A stretch of DNA of 64,000 nt from NCBI RefSeq assembly GCF_033807715.1, contig NC_084606.1, forward strand, positions 39,963,848 to 40,027,847, written 5' to 3'. Positions 33,481 through 45,505 of the stretch are shown in pieces. Numbering within the stretch: position 1 is the stretch's first letter; every line of letters starts with the position of its first letter. Source of the stretch: Cololabis saira (Eukaryota; Chordata; Actinopteri; Beloniformes; Belonidae). The position numbers and the translations under genes were made by a program. The notes beneath the pieces were generated by a model. The model made no database searches. It saw only the letters and a program-made list of their open reading frames with translations, and was not told where the DNA came from.

Positions 33481-34250
33481 TGTAAAAACTGAAATAAAGT
33501 AGCCTACAATCAAACAAAGTTTTGCTCCCACTCTTTTTAAATACGCACACTTGTGTGCTTGTGTGTGTGTGTGTTCTGCGGCGCGCGCGCGTGTGTGCAG
33601 ACGGAGCCTTTACGCTCTGTGCGCCGTGGTTGTTTTAAATACAGAAATGACAAAAACTGAGGGTACCGGTACTCCTTTCCACACGGCGCCCGTATGGTCG
33701 CGAAAATACGGTATTTATACATGAAATGTCAGAATAGGTCATTTTTTGACGACACCTCGGTGGAGAAAGGCTGTCAAGAGACATTGATATTGATTTTCAC
33801 ACTTTTTTTAACATGACCCCAGCGCAACTCACTCGCATGCGAGTGGATACATATTTCTCTTCGCACCGGATGATTTTTATTCGCAAATGCGATGAAAACT
33901 GTTGCACTGTACAGCCCTGGAAGGGTCCGAACGGTCCAGCCAATTCAGGTGACCATACCATTGCAGGACCGGCGCTAAACCAAATGCCCAGTGTGGCGTC
34001 ACACTAGACCGTGGAACATAAACCTGACACTACACACCTCAACGGCGGTCATGCAGCAGGTCGTTTTGGTTGGCTTGGCTTCTGGATCCTTGGACGTAGA
34101 TCCATGCCACATGTATGACAGAAGGATAGGAAACACCGCCGCAAAGAGAAGAAGACTTGGTGCTCAAAGCTCAACAACACACCAAGAAAGCTGCACTGCA
34201 AGCAGCGACTTCTCCATAGTGTCAACCTTGTGGTCGGTTCATTACATTTA

Positions 34251-34923
34251 TGATGCTTTTCCACCAGTACCTACTCAGCCCGACTCCACTCGCCTCTTTT
34301 CCACTAGGGGTCTAGTGTGCTGAGTAGATACTTCTACTCTGCCGAGGTTCTAAGCTGCTGAGTCGGCTGTATCTGACATCATCACACTACAGGCCACTGA
34401 TTGGTCCGGGGGTTGGAGTCAGACGTCTGAGTCAGGAGGAGGAAATCAGTCAAAGAGACTCTGACGGATTCTTGTTCATTTTATTCAACCAGCAATGGCA
34501 GCAAAAGTCTGTTTGGTGATCCAACTCTGAGGTGCAGATGTTCATAAACCTGGTGCTGAGGAGAGAATTAAAAAGGGATCTAGACGGGTGATAAGGAACG
34601 ACCAGATCTACCAGGAGCTCTGTCACTTCATAGCTGCTCACGGCTCCAGATGACTTTTCAGCAGCGCAGAGACAAACAAACAAAAAAAAAGCATTGCCAC
34701 TTGAAGCTTCTCTCTCTCTCATTTTTTATCTTGATATCAAACACAAGCCACAGACCCAGCAGCACATCTATCATCTCCTCCAGGTTCTACATCTTTAGTG
34801 TTGTTGTCTTCTCCGTTTAGATCACCCAATCAAATACGTCACAGCAGCTTCACTCCAACCTCCTACTTCTGATCCAGGTGCTGAATTGTTCTGGTTCTAG
34901 TAAGTACTAGTGGAAAAGTGCCA
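34251..34923. mobile_element. Harbinger-like MITE (TGGYGCTTTTCC family)
   Basis: Ends TGATGCTTTTCCACCAGTAC and GTACTAGTGGAAAAGTGCCA. TTA is present on the left; the right side is TCA. Confidence 0.8.
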
Positions 34924-36424
34924 TCAGGTAACCGTCTGCCTGCAGCTTCGTCTCAATTGTAGCCGATGGTACCACCGTCTGAAGAGCTTAGCGGTACTTT
35001 AGTCACAACGAGCCTGGAACTCGTACCACTTCTGCACTAGTTCACCATGTGTTTCCCCAGTCTTGAGAAACTGAAGATGACAGTCATATTGAGCAACACC
35101 TTGGTGGGTGTGAACTGTGGCGTCGTTGGCCTGTTGGTGCGGTTCTCTCCAACATGTTTGAACGCAGCGGCCTGAAGCCTGAAGGACCGTGAGCCAAAGG
35201 AAATGAGGCTGAGCCAACCAGAGACACTGATAGGAAACTCCTTGAATGAAATCACTGTTTGTTCTGCAACCAGTTGAACACCATGTTAGTTTTAACCCAC
35301 GCAGTAACAGCAGCCTTCTGGCCACTAACAAACACTGATACGTTCAAATAACCACAGGACGGTGAATTGACTTATGTGAATAAGACTTATGTCTGTAAAC
35401 TGTACATTTCTGAATAATACATGTTGTGTGAGATTATCAAAGACAGTCATTCAGAAATTACATTAAATTTCCAAAACTATTAGGAGAAGGGGCTTTTAAC
35501 TGGAACAAGAGCCTGGAGGAGTGTGGGAGGATTTCTAAGGATTAGCAGAGAGAGGAATCCTTTCACAGAGAACGGTCCGAGTCTAATTAAAGGCCGTGAT
35601 GGAGGACGCTTGCATCACAGCTGACTTCCCGACCTCTAGAGCTGGCCTCTTAAACCAGCTCTGGTGACCTCGGGAGGCCATCACATCCGACTGACAAATG
35701 AATGAAATGAAGCAGCAGGGTGTCCTGCTGGGTCTAAGCTTCCATTCAGGGACACAAAGCCCTGCTTCTGCTGGTGTAAGGTTTCACTTCAGAAAACAAC
35801 ACTTTCATCACGCACTGTCCACAGACAAAGCTTTTCTGCAGATACCAATACTCCTCAATGTGTCTAACTGTCACTTCCTATTAACGGCAGTTTCTGCTGA
35901 GTTTCTACCCCGTGTATTCCTTCATGAATACCTCACACCGGTCTACTGAAGGAGTAAAAACAACCCTCCGTCTATTGTTGGATGGTTAGGAGTGCAAACG
36001 TTTGTTGGGAATAAAACAAAGTGAGCATTTTCCCCGGACTTAAACTTCAACCTAGCTCCCAGTGAAAGTTTATCAAAACTCTTCTGCCCTGTTTTATAAG
36101 GACTTACAGACGTTAGCGCACCATGAGGTCATGCTTTATAAAACAGGGTCTGAAAACAATCTTCATACTGCTGCGTCCAGGCCGTGTTGTAGATGTGCAA
36201 ATGTGGATTGCTGTGCAGTAAAAAACAGCTGTCAAGGGAGGACGCAACTGCAGCATTGGCAGACCCGGGTTAAAGCAAAAACCTACAAGCGTTGCACTCT
36301 TCCAGCATCGGAGGATGGATGAGACAACAGTTTTAACCTTCCTCTCACTCTCACAGGCAATCCTTTCCTCTTAGCTCATCTCGGTCCTCCCTCGGAGTCT
36401 GTCTTTGTAGGTGTTGCAATAGAT
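34924..36424. other. Intergenic or intron 1; one unexplained open stretch
   Basis: 34999-35331 is open in more than one frame (110 aa on the minus strand) without recognisable domains. 36090-36148 has a 13-bp inverted repeat CCCTGTTTTATAA with a loop of about 30 nt. Nothing else supported. Confidence 0.35.
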
Positions 36425-36428
36425 TTAA

Positions 36429-36976
36429 CCCTTGTGCTGTCTTTGGGTCAAGGGAGGGTGAAGCGAGAAAAGAAGGAATGAAGAAAAGATGGAAGGAAGG
36501 AAAGAAGGAAGTAAGGAAGGAAGGAGAAAAGAAGGAAAGAAGGAAGGAAGTCGGAAAGGGAGTAAGGAAGGGAGAAAAGATGGAAGGGAGGAAAGAAGGG
36601 AGAAAAGATGGAAGGAAGGGAGAATGGAGAAAAGAAGGAAAGGAAGTAAGGAAGTAGGAAAGGGAGTAAGGAAGGGAGAAAAGATGGAAGGGAGGAAAGA
36701 AGGGAGAAAAGACGGAAGGAAGGGAGAAAGGAAGGAAAGAATGGAGAAAAGGAAATAAAGAAGGGAGGGAAGAATGAAGGAATGGAGAAAATAAGGAAAG
36801 AAGGACGGAAAAGCAAAGAAGGTAATAAAGGAACGAATGACGAAAGGGAGGTGGGAAGAAAAAGGAGTAAAGGAGGGTAAAAAAGGAGGAAAAGAGGAAC
36901 GGAAGAAGGAAGGAGAGAGCAGGAGGAAAGAAGGATAGAAGAATTGGGTCATTTTGACCCAAAGACAGTACAAGGG
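36429..36976. mobile_element. TTAA-flanked MITE with a GGAA-rich purine core
   Basis: CCCTTGTGCTGTCTTTGGGT to the complement ACCCAAAGACAGTACAAGGG, with TTAA at 36425-36428 and 36977-36980. The interior (36470-36940) is almost purely A and G on the plus strand: GGAAGGAAAGAAGGAA words with GGGAGAAAAGATGGAAGG units. Long open frames there are compositional. Confidence 0.88.
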
Positions 36977-37044
36977 TTAAACCAGGGCTTAAAGTGATGT
37001 GTTTGGGTGAGCCGGCACCCTGGACATCATATTACATCCAACAT

Positions 37045-37367
37045 GAAGCAAGCGCTCACCTGGGAAGCAAGCGCTCACCTGGGAAGCAAGCGCTCACCTG
37101 GGAAGCAAGCGCTCACCTGGGAAGCAAGCGCTCACCTGGGAAGCAAGCGCTCACCTGGGAAGCATGCGCTCACCTGGGAAGCAAGCGCTCACCTGGGAAG
37201 CAAGCGCTCACCCGGGAAGCAAGCGCTCACCCGGGAAGCAAGCGCTCACCTGGGAAGCAAGCGCTCACCTGGGAAGCAAGCGCTCACCTGGGAAGCAAGC
37301 GCTCACCTGGGAAGCAAGCGCTCACCCGGGAAGCAAGCGCTCACCTGGGAAGCAAGCGCTCACCCAG
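37045..37367. repeat. 19-bp minisatellite, 17 units
   Basis: GAAGCAAGCGCTCACCTGG repeated 17 times (323 bp); a few units carry CCCGG in place of CCTGG and one carries GCATGCG. Each unit holds AGCGCT. The 19-bp period is not a multiple of three, so all three frames stay open. Confidence 0.97.
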
Positions 37368-38816
37368 GTGCAGTCTCAGGTTCCCAGATGATTCACAAGT
37401 ATGATCAAGATATGTCTGTTTCCATGAGTCAACGAGCAGCTGAATGGTGACACAGAAGACAGAACGGCCCAGTTTAAAAGAAATCAGAAATTCACTCGTA
37501 ACTTGAAATTCAGCAACTTCTAAATGTATTTGCCAGCACCAAGCTGAGCGGCTTTCATCCGTACAGCCCTAAAACGAGGAACTCTGGGGCGTCCTGGTGT
37601 GTGCAGATGCACAAAAATGAAACTACTGATATCAAAGGGTGAGCTTCATTAAAAAAATAAGAGTGCAGAGGCGGGGGTGGAGTGACTGTGCAAACACCAG
37701 CAGAAGTGCAAGAACAAAAGAGAGGCAGAGAAAGAGGAGAGAAAATGAAGAGGCCAAGCGCGAGGACGCCAAGGCAACAAAAGCCCAGAGAGCTATGACT
37801 CAAGGAAAAAGGGAAGAAATCTACAGGGCTGCTGGGAAAGACCCGTCTCAGCTAACCCAGAGGGCCTTGTGTGGACGGGCCACACTGAACCTTTGTTGTA
37901 ACGTGCACTGCATCCAGTTTTTATTACTGTCCAATGTCCCAGAGCTGATCTCTTCAATAATAACCCCCCCCCCCACAGGGGACCGACCTGCACCATCAAC
38001 CATGCACCTCATCTGTGACTTCCATCTGGAAATACCCAGAAATCACATTCAATCATGATGTGAATACGACGTGACGCGTTGCAGGTACTAGTTTCAGGGA
38101 TTAAAGCAAAAAAAATATTTTTGACTGAAAAAAATGTTTCACGCCAGTTCATATGCGGTCGCTTCCCAAAGGTTTCAAGTAAAAAAGTTAAATGCTGTAT
38201 TAGCCCTTCTGTTTTCTAATACAGCATTTAAGGTGTAATACGACTTTTAACCAACACTATTTAAATACTCGAGACCAATAGCATTTTATAGGAGGAAGGT
38301 GTTTTTGAGCAGTTTTATTATTGTTAGTTTGCTTTTAATTTATCGTCCACATCAATTGGTGCAGTACTCTCATTAAAGCCTTTGGCCTGTTCTCCTAGAT
38401 CTGAGTCGACCTGGTAAACTGCACTTCTTCATCCAGTTGACCAGCTGCTCTGATGTCACTGCACTTGGCAAGGCTTTGGCCAAGGTGATGAAAACATCCT
38501 GGACTGTTTCATGGACAATCAATGATGGTGTTAGTGCAGACAAAGAGATGATGTTATTGTTGAGAGGAAGGTTTTTCTAAATCACATGGCGTCAACACCC
38601 CCCGTGGGCCTTCGCAATGCTTTGTTTTAATTAAACAGTGGGATTCCCCTGGTCCGCACCAGTTCTAAGTCAGGTGCTAGGCACCAGCCGAGGTGACAAG
38701 GCTCGCCACCCATCCCTTGATATGCGGAAATGTTACGCAATTGCGAATTAAAAGTTGCGTTCCCTATTGAAACAATACGGACATATATTATGCTCTTATT
38801 TATTGATGTCATAATC
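37368..38816. other. Intergenic or intron 1, nothing recognised
   Basis: A 139-aa frame at 37639-38058 starts with a Lys/Arg/Glu-rich segment but matches no family I know. No repeats identified. Confidence 0.35.
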
Positions 38817-38818
38817 TA

Positions 38819-39171
38819 CAGGTGAAGGTCGGAAAAGTTGAATATATCACAAAACTTCATTCGTAGTAAATTCAACTAAAGGTGAAACAAATATCTTATT
38901 TCCCACTACATTTAAAGTAAGATACTTCAAGCCTTTATTTGTTATAATTTTGGTGATTATGGCTCAGTTTATGAAAACCCCAAATAAAAAATCTCAAAAA
39001 ATTTGAATATTTTATGAAATCAATAAAGAATTCAACCATCAAAATTATAACAAATAAAAGGTTTAACATGTGTTGCTTTGTATGTTTGTAATGAGACTAT
39101 GTAATATATTAGTTTCACCTTTTGAATTTAAATAAATTTACACCATATTCTAATTTTCCGACCTTCACCTG
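38819..39171. mobile_element. Tc1/mariner-type MITE, 353 bp, TA target sites
   Basis: CAGGTGAAGGTCGGAAAAGT to TTTTCCGACCTTCACCTG with TA on both sides (38817-38818, 39172-39173). It is related in layout to the CAGGACTGTCTC family but distinct in sequence. Confidence 0.85.
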
Positions 39172-39421
39172 TAGCTATAATCTACATCTGGGCTGATGTG
39201 GATTTACAGTAGCATAGGAGCAGAGGCTATGGTTGTCTGTCTGTACAGTCGTGCAAGTTCAATGCTATTAAAGCACTTTAAACTTTCAATCAAAGCATTT
39301 AGTTTTTTCATATAAAATAAATACATTTTTACGCAGTTTAGAAGTTTTGGGGATGTTGCCTTTTTTGGCGCCTGCGCTGCTGAAATCAGGCGTTCCTTAT
39401 TTCTATTTCTGAAAGGTGGTA

Positions 39422-39787
39422 AACCTAGAGGCGACCTGCCGGGGGCCCGCGCGAACGGGTCCCCGACGGGCGCCGCAGCTGGGGAGATCCGCGAGAAGGG
39501 CCCGGCGCGCGTCCAGAGCCGCCGCCGCCGGCCGCCGAACCCAATCCCCCCCACCGGCCCGCCTTCCGCGCGGCGCCGGACACCGCCCCGCGAAAACCCC
39601 CGCCCGACGACGCGCAAACGCCGCCTGGACGAAGGCCCCGCGAGGCGGGCCGGGCTGCCGAGCCTCCGGCGGCGGGGAGGGAGGGCGACGGGGCGACTGC
39701 TCCCCCAGCCGCGGCTCGAGCCCCAGCCCCGCTTCGCACCCCAGCCCGACCGACCCAGCCCTTAGAGCCAATCCTTATCCCGAAGTT
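39422..39787 (-). rRNA. 28S rRNA gene fragment (pseudogene)
   Basis: On the minus strand, from 39787, the sequence TAACTTCGGGATAAGGATTG, GCTCTAAGGGCTGGGTCGGT, CGGGCTGGGG is the universally conserved vertebrate 28S segment. It continues into a GC-rich expansion segment and then CTCTGGACGCGCGCCGGGCC, CTTCTCGCGGATCTCCCCAG, CTGCGGCGCCCGTCGGGG, again in 28S order. The right edge is sharp at GTTA (28S continues CGGATC; here it does not). The left edge, near 39422, is less certain. About 365 nt of a roughly 4-kb gene: not functional. Confidence 0.9.
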
Positions 39788-39917
39788 ACCGCCTCCTCTG
39801 CTCTGATTGGCTACAAGGCTCCGGCAGTTTTATTGGTTTACAACAGCGTCAGTTTAATGCCTAACATGATTTCATTGGATAGTCTAACTATACCACAACA
39901 AAACTCACATGCAAAGT

Positions 39918-39939
39918 TTTTTTTTTTTTTTTTTTTTTT
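39918..39939. repeat. Poly(T) tract, 22 nt
   Basis: T22 about 130 bp from the 28S fragment; possible retroposon A-tail on the minus strand, but no element was delimited. Confidence 0.8.
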
Positions 39940-40614
39940 CCCCCTCATTTTCCAATTGACGGAAATCCGTCCAGAGACGGAGAACTTTAATCCCTGTAGT
40001 TTATATGTTTAAATGCATTTGGCAAGCAGTGAAACGGCGCACACTGATAGCGCTTTTCCACTAGTACCTACTCAGCCCGACTCGCCTCGGTTTGGTTCCA
40101 CCAGGGGTCTAACGTGCAGGGTAGATACTTTTCTGTAACTATTCTGCCGAGGTTCTAAGCTGCTGAGTTGGCTGTATCTGACATCATCACACTACAGGCC
40201 ACCGATTGGTCGGGGGGTTGGAGTCAGGCGTCTGAGTCAGGAGGAGGAAATCAGAGAAAGAGACTGACAGATTCTGGTTCATTTTATTCAACCACCAATG
40301 GCAGCAGAAGTCTGTTTCATGGTCCAACTCTGAGGGTCAGATGTTCATAAACCTGGTGCTGAGGAGAGAATTAAAAAGGGATCTAGACGGGCGATAAGGA
40401 ACGACCAGATCCACCAGGAGCTCTGTCTCTTCATAGCTGCTCACGACTCCAGCTGACTTTTCAGCAGCGCAGAGACAAACTAAATTAAAAAAAAAAGCAT
40501 TGCCGCTTGAAGCTTCTCTAATTCTCATTTTTTAACTTGATATTGAACATAAGCCACAGATCCAGCAGCATCTATCATCTCCTCCAGGTTCTACATCTTT
40601 AGTGTTGTTGTCTT

Positions 40615-41786
40615 TAGGGCTGAAACGATTCCTCGAATAATTAGAGTAATTCGATTACAAAAAATGAGCGAGGAATTTTCTCTGCCTCGAGCAATCGTTT
40701 AATTTATTTATTTATTTATTTATTTATTTTTTTCGTTTAATTTCACCAGCTCAAAGCCTCGTATTACGCCCGGACCACATTTAATGCGACACAACGCGCT
40801 GACGCTGCGCCATACATCCATGCGCTGCGCACGTTAAAGGGGGGAGAAAGAGGCGGCGGGTATGTTTGGTTTTAGTAACATCATGCTCAGGCAGTGTGCA
40901 ATGACCCAGACGGGAGACTAATGTAGCTCAGTGCTTAACTTTTATTTTTAATCCACACTATATTCTTCTGGTCCGTTCTCCTATATGTTCCCCCTCTAAA
41001 GCCAAAATTATTGTTCCGCGTTAAATCGACGCAGAGTCTACGGTGCTCTCCGGCGAGGGCGGAGAGCGGCGGTCCGGCTGGCGGTGCCACGGCTATGCCG
41101 TAGCCTACGGCGTAGGGTACGCAGCGACGCGCACCATTCTGCGTTGTTGTAACGCGGAACCATAAATCAGCCTTTACCCGGTACATAAACCTCTGTTCCC
41201 GCTACAGTTTTAACTAAAAGAAAAGGCAGAAAATGTCAGAAAAATAAAAACGTAATAAAGCTAACTGGGTAGTTTATTTCATTTTATCTCTGTAGTCATT
41301 CATGGATAAAACAAGCAGCACTGGTGCCTTATGTGCTCCAATACAGCAGGTCTCAGAAGTTTATTTTAAACACTGCCAAAACTCAAAATCTTATACTTTA
41401 ACTTAAAACTTAACTAGAACTTAAAATTTGCTTGACACAAATGAAAGTTCAATTGAAACACGTGGGAAAACACCTAACATTTTAAGTTATGTCTGATATC
41501 AGGTGTAATGGCATTTTTAGGTTAGAAATAAGAACATTTCTTGGTAAGATCCTTAGTTTTTTGAGTGAAGGCAGTGAATTTGGTCGACTGGTGTTTTTAA
41601 ATGAACAGCCATGAACCTACTATATTATATAATTTAGTCTTGATGTCAATTAACATCTAACATCTTATGTATATTTATAATTGCTCTTTAACTAAACAAA
41701 TATATGTTTTATCCGATTACTCGATTAATCGATGGAATTTTCAGTAGAATACTCGATTACTAAAATATTCGATAGCTGCAGCCCTA
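40615..41786. mobile_element. hAT non-autonomous element, TSD GTTGTCTT
   Basis: Ends TAGGGCTGAAACGATTCCTC and GATAGCTGCAGCCCTA. GTTGTCTT at 40607-40614 and 41787-41794. Contains palindromic MITE P7. No transposase frame. Confidence 0.92.
40989..41177. repeat. Palindromic MITE copy P7
   Basis: TTGTTCCGCGTTAAATCGAC to GTAACGCGGAACCATAAATC, with GTAGCCTACGGCGTAGGGTA in the core and an extra GC-rich insert (CTCCGGCGAGGGCGGAGAG). Confidence 0.85.
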
Positions 41787-41930
41787 GTTGTCTTCTTCGT
41801 TTAGATCACAAAATCATATACGTCACAGCAGCTTCACTCCAACCTCCTACTTCTGATCTGGGTATTGAAAAGAAAACAAGGGCAAGGCGACTTGAGTCGG
41901 GCTGAGTAGGTACTAGTGGAAAAGCAGCAT

Positions 41931-42850
41931 GAGTATGTGGAAACCACCTGCAACCGCCGCCACGGGGCGGTGAGTAAACTGCCTGCCAGCAGTGACGCTG
42001 GAGGTATTCACAAGTACATGTTAGAATATACTCCGTTACAGGGTGCAAGTTCTCAACATAATGCCAGTGGCAGCCACTTGCCGGCGCGGCCACTCACTGA
42101 CGCCCATGTGGGTACGCCGGGACGTTTATTTGCGTAGAGCTTGATCAAATCAAAGCTGAGCAATTCAAACACTGAGGCTTCTGGGTAAAGAAACGGTTTC
42201 TGCCGTCATTGAGGGGTGATGGTTGGGATGTAAATGTGCACCGTGGTGCTGGACCGGGGACTCCCACAGTCCCCTGGGCCGCATGGGCGTATCAGCGACT
42301 GATGAAGTGGAAGGAGAAATTAGCCAATATCTGCAGATTCTTCTTAAATGATTATTAGAATATTATAACATATTTATTGATAAAGTGCAGACTCTGCCTG
42401 CTCCTCAGAGTCAGCTGTTGTACCAATCCATCATCTCCATCACCTGCTGACAAACATGTAGAATTAAGAGTTTTACTATTTATTTATTTATTTCAAGAAT
42501 TAAAAAAAGTATCTGCAGAAAGATTTGCTGCTGGTTTTTTTTGGATGGGTTCTAGCTTCCTGGCTGTGATAGTTTTAAAGTATTACATGTCTGAAGGATA
42601 GACAGAGCAAAGGAGGATTTCAGCTCGCTACTCGATCTGGCGGTGTTTACTTTTATTTCACAAGGTTGCCCATGACAACCTAACAACCGTGTGTGCTGTA
42701 AGACAGGATGTGGCCGCGTTGGTTCCTGTTACAGCATTAGTTCCAGCCAGCTGACGAGCGGCGCTGCAGAAACAGTCCCAGCACCTCAAAGGTTGTGGGG
42801 GGGGCTGCTGCTCCACTCGGCCCGGACCACACCGAGTGATGGGGACGGGC
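41931..42850. other. Intergenic or intron 1, nothing recognised
   Basis: Spacer without supported features apart from a short TTTAT repeat near 42476-42495. Confidence 0.4.
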
Positions 42851-42855
42851 CCGAC

Positions 42856-43302
42856 TAGGGCTGAACGATTTTTTTAAATAATCTGATTGCGATTTTTTTC
42901 CTCAATATTGCGATTTAATATGCGATTATTTTTTCAAGGTTCTGTTCTCATGTATTTTTAAACTACACAGGCAATAAATCAGTCCGTTATATAATAATGC
43001 CAGATTTAAATCAGGATTCACTGTCCGCCGGCGCACGCAGCTCCTTGCCACGCCGACTCCGCGTTCATATATTTAATACATTTATAAAGCCCATATATTT
43101 ATGAAGCCCCGCCTGGCCGAGCCCTAACACGGAGGCCATGGTAGATTTAGGTTACTGTGACTTGTTTTCCCTGCCGGCTCTGCTCACTCGCACATTACAT
43201 GACCAGATCACGTGACTGGTCAAATCGCAGCCTTTGCGGTTAGAAAATCTTGTTGTATCACATCGCAATATTATCGCAAATGCAATTAATCGTTCAGCCC
43301 TA
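42856..43302. mobile_element. hAT non-autonomous element, TSD GGCCSGAC
   Basis: TAGGGCTGAACGATTTTTT to TTAATCGTTCAGCCCTA. Flanks GGCCCGAC (42848-42855) and GGCCGGAC (43303-43310) match at 7 of 8 positions. Confidence 0.85.
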
Positions 43303-43580
43303 GGCCGGACCCAACACCGAGACAGGTTCTATGGGCTATCGACTCATGACCAAATAGAGTACATCTGATCAGAGACTTTTGAAGCTTAAAAGCCTCCCAT
43401 GATGCATTACAAGGACATCACTCCCCCGCAGGAACATCACGCTGCTGTGACATCATTGCTGTCAGTTCAACAGTCAGACTGTTTGTACTCAGAGATAGAA
43501 GCTGACCTAGGATGAACGACTTGGTCTAAATATTTACCACAGGAGTTGGTGCTGCAGATACACAGGCTGCAGACCATCGT

Positions 43581-44239
43581 TGACTACGTTTCCATGCAGT
43601 CAATAACCCCTTTCTAACCCCAATATTTGGTCATGTTTAGCCTAACGGGATGTCCCCAAACAGGAACAGGAATTTGTTTTCTATGCATGTTCTTTTCGCA
43701 AGGAATCTTGGTCTTTTGAGTCCAGGAAGTTCTTATAAACACGGAGAAACGCAAGACCAGGAGGAGACTAATCACTTCATAAATGTAATGAAGGATATGA
43801 ACATTTTGGCATTTGTAGATGGTAGAAAGTACCAGGATAGCTAGATTTTCAAAAAGGTGAGCGAAGAGTTGCGCGGTAGCATGGATATGGAGGCACAGCT
43901 CCGGCTCCATTTGCCATTTCTTCACGTTCTCTCCTTCCATTAATGAAGAAGGCGACGAGGAACAGTGTTCAGTCCTGGTGGTGGGTCGGTACCAGCACCA
44001 AAGCACAAAAGAAGGCTGTTCATTATCCGCCGTGCTGCTGTTATTGTTGTTTTGGATTGGGATACAGGAAGAAGAAGAAGCGGAAATGATGGTAATTGCG
44101 TCATGACGTTCTCCGTGCGTCGCTGGTTTGATCCAGATATCCCAAATGATTAATTACCATGTAAACGGAATATTCCGAATGTTTCAATAACCGGAATATT
44201 GACCTTAACCCGAATTTTGACTGCAGGCAAACGTAGTCA
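43581..44239. mobile_element. TGACTACGTTT-family MITE (659 bp)
   Basis: TGACTACGTTTCCATGCAGT to GCAAACGTAGTCA. On the plus strand the interior reads FINVMKDMNILAFVDGRKY, like the start of the Myb/SANT-like protein of Harbinger elements. It is in the same order as 7349-8109. Confidence 0.75.
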
Positions 44240-44791
44240 TTACCATCCCTAAAGTTGACGATCCAACCCCTGAACGTGAACGGCTGTTAAAACGAAGGGA
44301 ACAAGTTTCATTTCAGTTTGTTTCATTGGCCACTCGGAGTGCTGATGATGCAGCTTGGTTGTTTCACATTTCAGACTGGGCACAGTGATGTAATATGACG
44401 TTGCACTGGTTAAATGACTCAGCAAAAAACTGTCTTTTGGGCAGATAGCATCTGGGTATGGAGCGGTATTATTATTTCTCATCTAATTCCACCCTTTGGA
44501 AACCCATATGGTCAGACAGGAGTCCATCAAGTGACGTCCTCACAAACACCTCATGATTCAAGGAACTAAACTGTGAATGCAGCGACATCAGCAGATTGCA
44601 CCGGTTAATCAGACGTTCAGTGAAGCTAAAAACTGGTGAATCCCTGCAAGAAACAACATGTTTATAAGACGTCATGTCACCCGTCTGAACTCTGCTGATG
44701 CTGCAGACGGCAATCACAGGCTCAGTGTTGTTTGTGCAAGCTTTTCCCTTAGCTTTGACCCCTGCAGGGCAGCAAGGCCCGGGTCGGAATT

Positions 44792-45505
44792 AGGCCTGTG
44801 TTATAGAAAAAAAAAAAATAGATTTTCCGATTCTAAATCAATTCTTATATTAATTCCTAAAAATCGATTCGTATGTCTAAAGATCGATTTTTTTTTCATC
44901 ATTACATTATAACTTGTGGTATTTTTTTGTTTATGCCCAAAAAAGGAATGTTTTGTTGGACACAAGAATAACTGGTGCCATGTTTTTGCATTTAAATATG
45001 TTTAAAGGTATGAAAACATTGAAGTTTTCAGTTATAATTGCATAAATTGTCTATATTTCATCACTTTACTGTCTGGGAGTTAAATTTGCATAAAATGCTA
45101 AAAACCAAATTCTCAAAAATAAAAAACCGAAATAGACCGAAAATGGAAAAAATTAAAATGGAATGTAGGAAGAAAATTAAACAGATTTCATCCGTCTCTG
45201 TTTGCTGCCCTGGATCTGTTTGATAATTCTGACCCACGATGTTTCTGAAAGCAGTTCTATCAGCATTCTGGGAGCTGATTGGTCCTTACAGCATCATTAG
45301 CTGCAATACTTGCTGTTGAATCTCAATATAATAATAATATTAATATGTTGCATAACTACAGTCATATAATTCATGCAACAGTTGAAAAAACAGTTTTAAT
45401 AACACTAACCCAAATCAATATCGGAATCAAATCAAATCTTGATAATCGATTCTGAATCTTAAGAATCAGAATGGATTCTTTACATTTGAATGGATCCCCA
45501 GCCCT
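44792..45505 (-). mobile_element. AGGGCTGGGGATC-family element, copy 3 (inverted)
   Basis: Begins AGGCCTGTGTTATAG and ends GGATCCCCAGCCCT; the interior is the reverse complement of 8778-9464. Confidence 0.7.

Larger units (their letters stand above)
32475..33919. mobile_element. hAT-like element (CAGGGCTGTAC ends) containing a pogo relic
   Basis: CAGGGCTGTAC at 32475 and GTACAGCCCTG ending 33919 are exact inverted ends of 11 bp. I could not find an 8-bp duplication, so the pairing is inferred from the ends. Inside it lies the second pogo copy (33020-33770). Confidence 0.5.
40048..41930. mobile_element. Harbinger-like MITE split by a hAT element
   Basis: Left end TAGCGCTTTTCCACTAGTAC; right end GGTACTAGTGGAAAAGCAGC. 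The sequence is interrupted at 40615 by a 1172-bp hAT, after which the MITE resumes exactly (GTTGTCTTCTTCGTTTAGAT). Confidence 0.85.

Noticed and set aside
34999..35331. 110-aa minus-strand frame as a possible gene or retroelement gag
   Set aside because: No motif recognised in any frame and no splice or regulatory context; recorded as unexplained spacer.
36351..36973. 200-aa and 180-aa Ser/Phe/Leu-rich frames on the minus strand
   Set aside because: They are the complement of a purine tract in a TTAA MITE; low-complexity translation only.
37007..37450. 147-aa and 136-aa repetitive frames (SAHLGSKRSPGKQAL)
   Set aside because: Translation of a 19-bp minisatellite whose period keeps every frame open; no exon evidence.
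37639..38058. 139-aa plus-strand frame with a Lys/Arg/Glu-rich start
   Set aside because: No family resemblance, and the second half is hydrophobic without pattern; probably chance.
39403..39771. 122-aa and 198-aa Arg/Ala/Pro-rich frames suggestive of a CpG-island first exon of lrch4
   Set aside because: The nucleotide sequence is a 28S rRNA fragment in the right order, so the frames are spurious.
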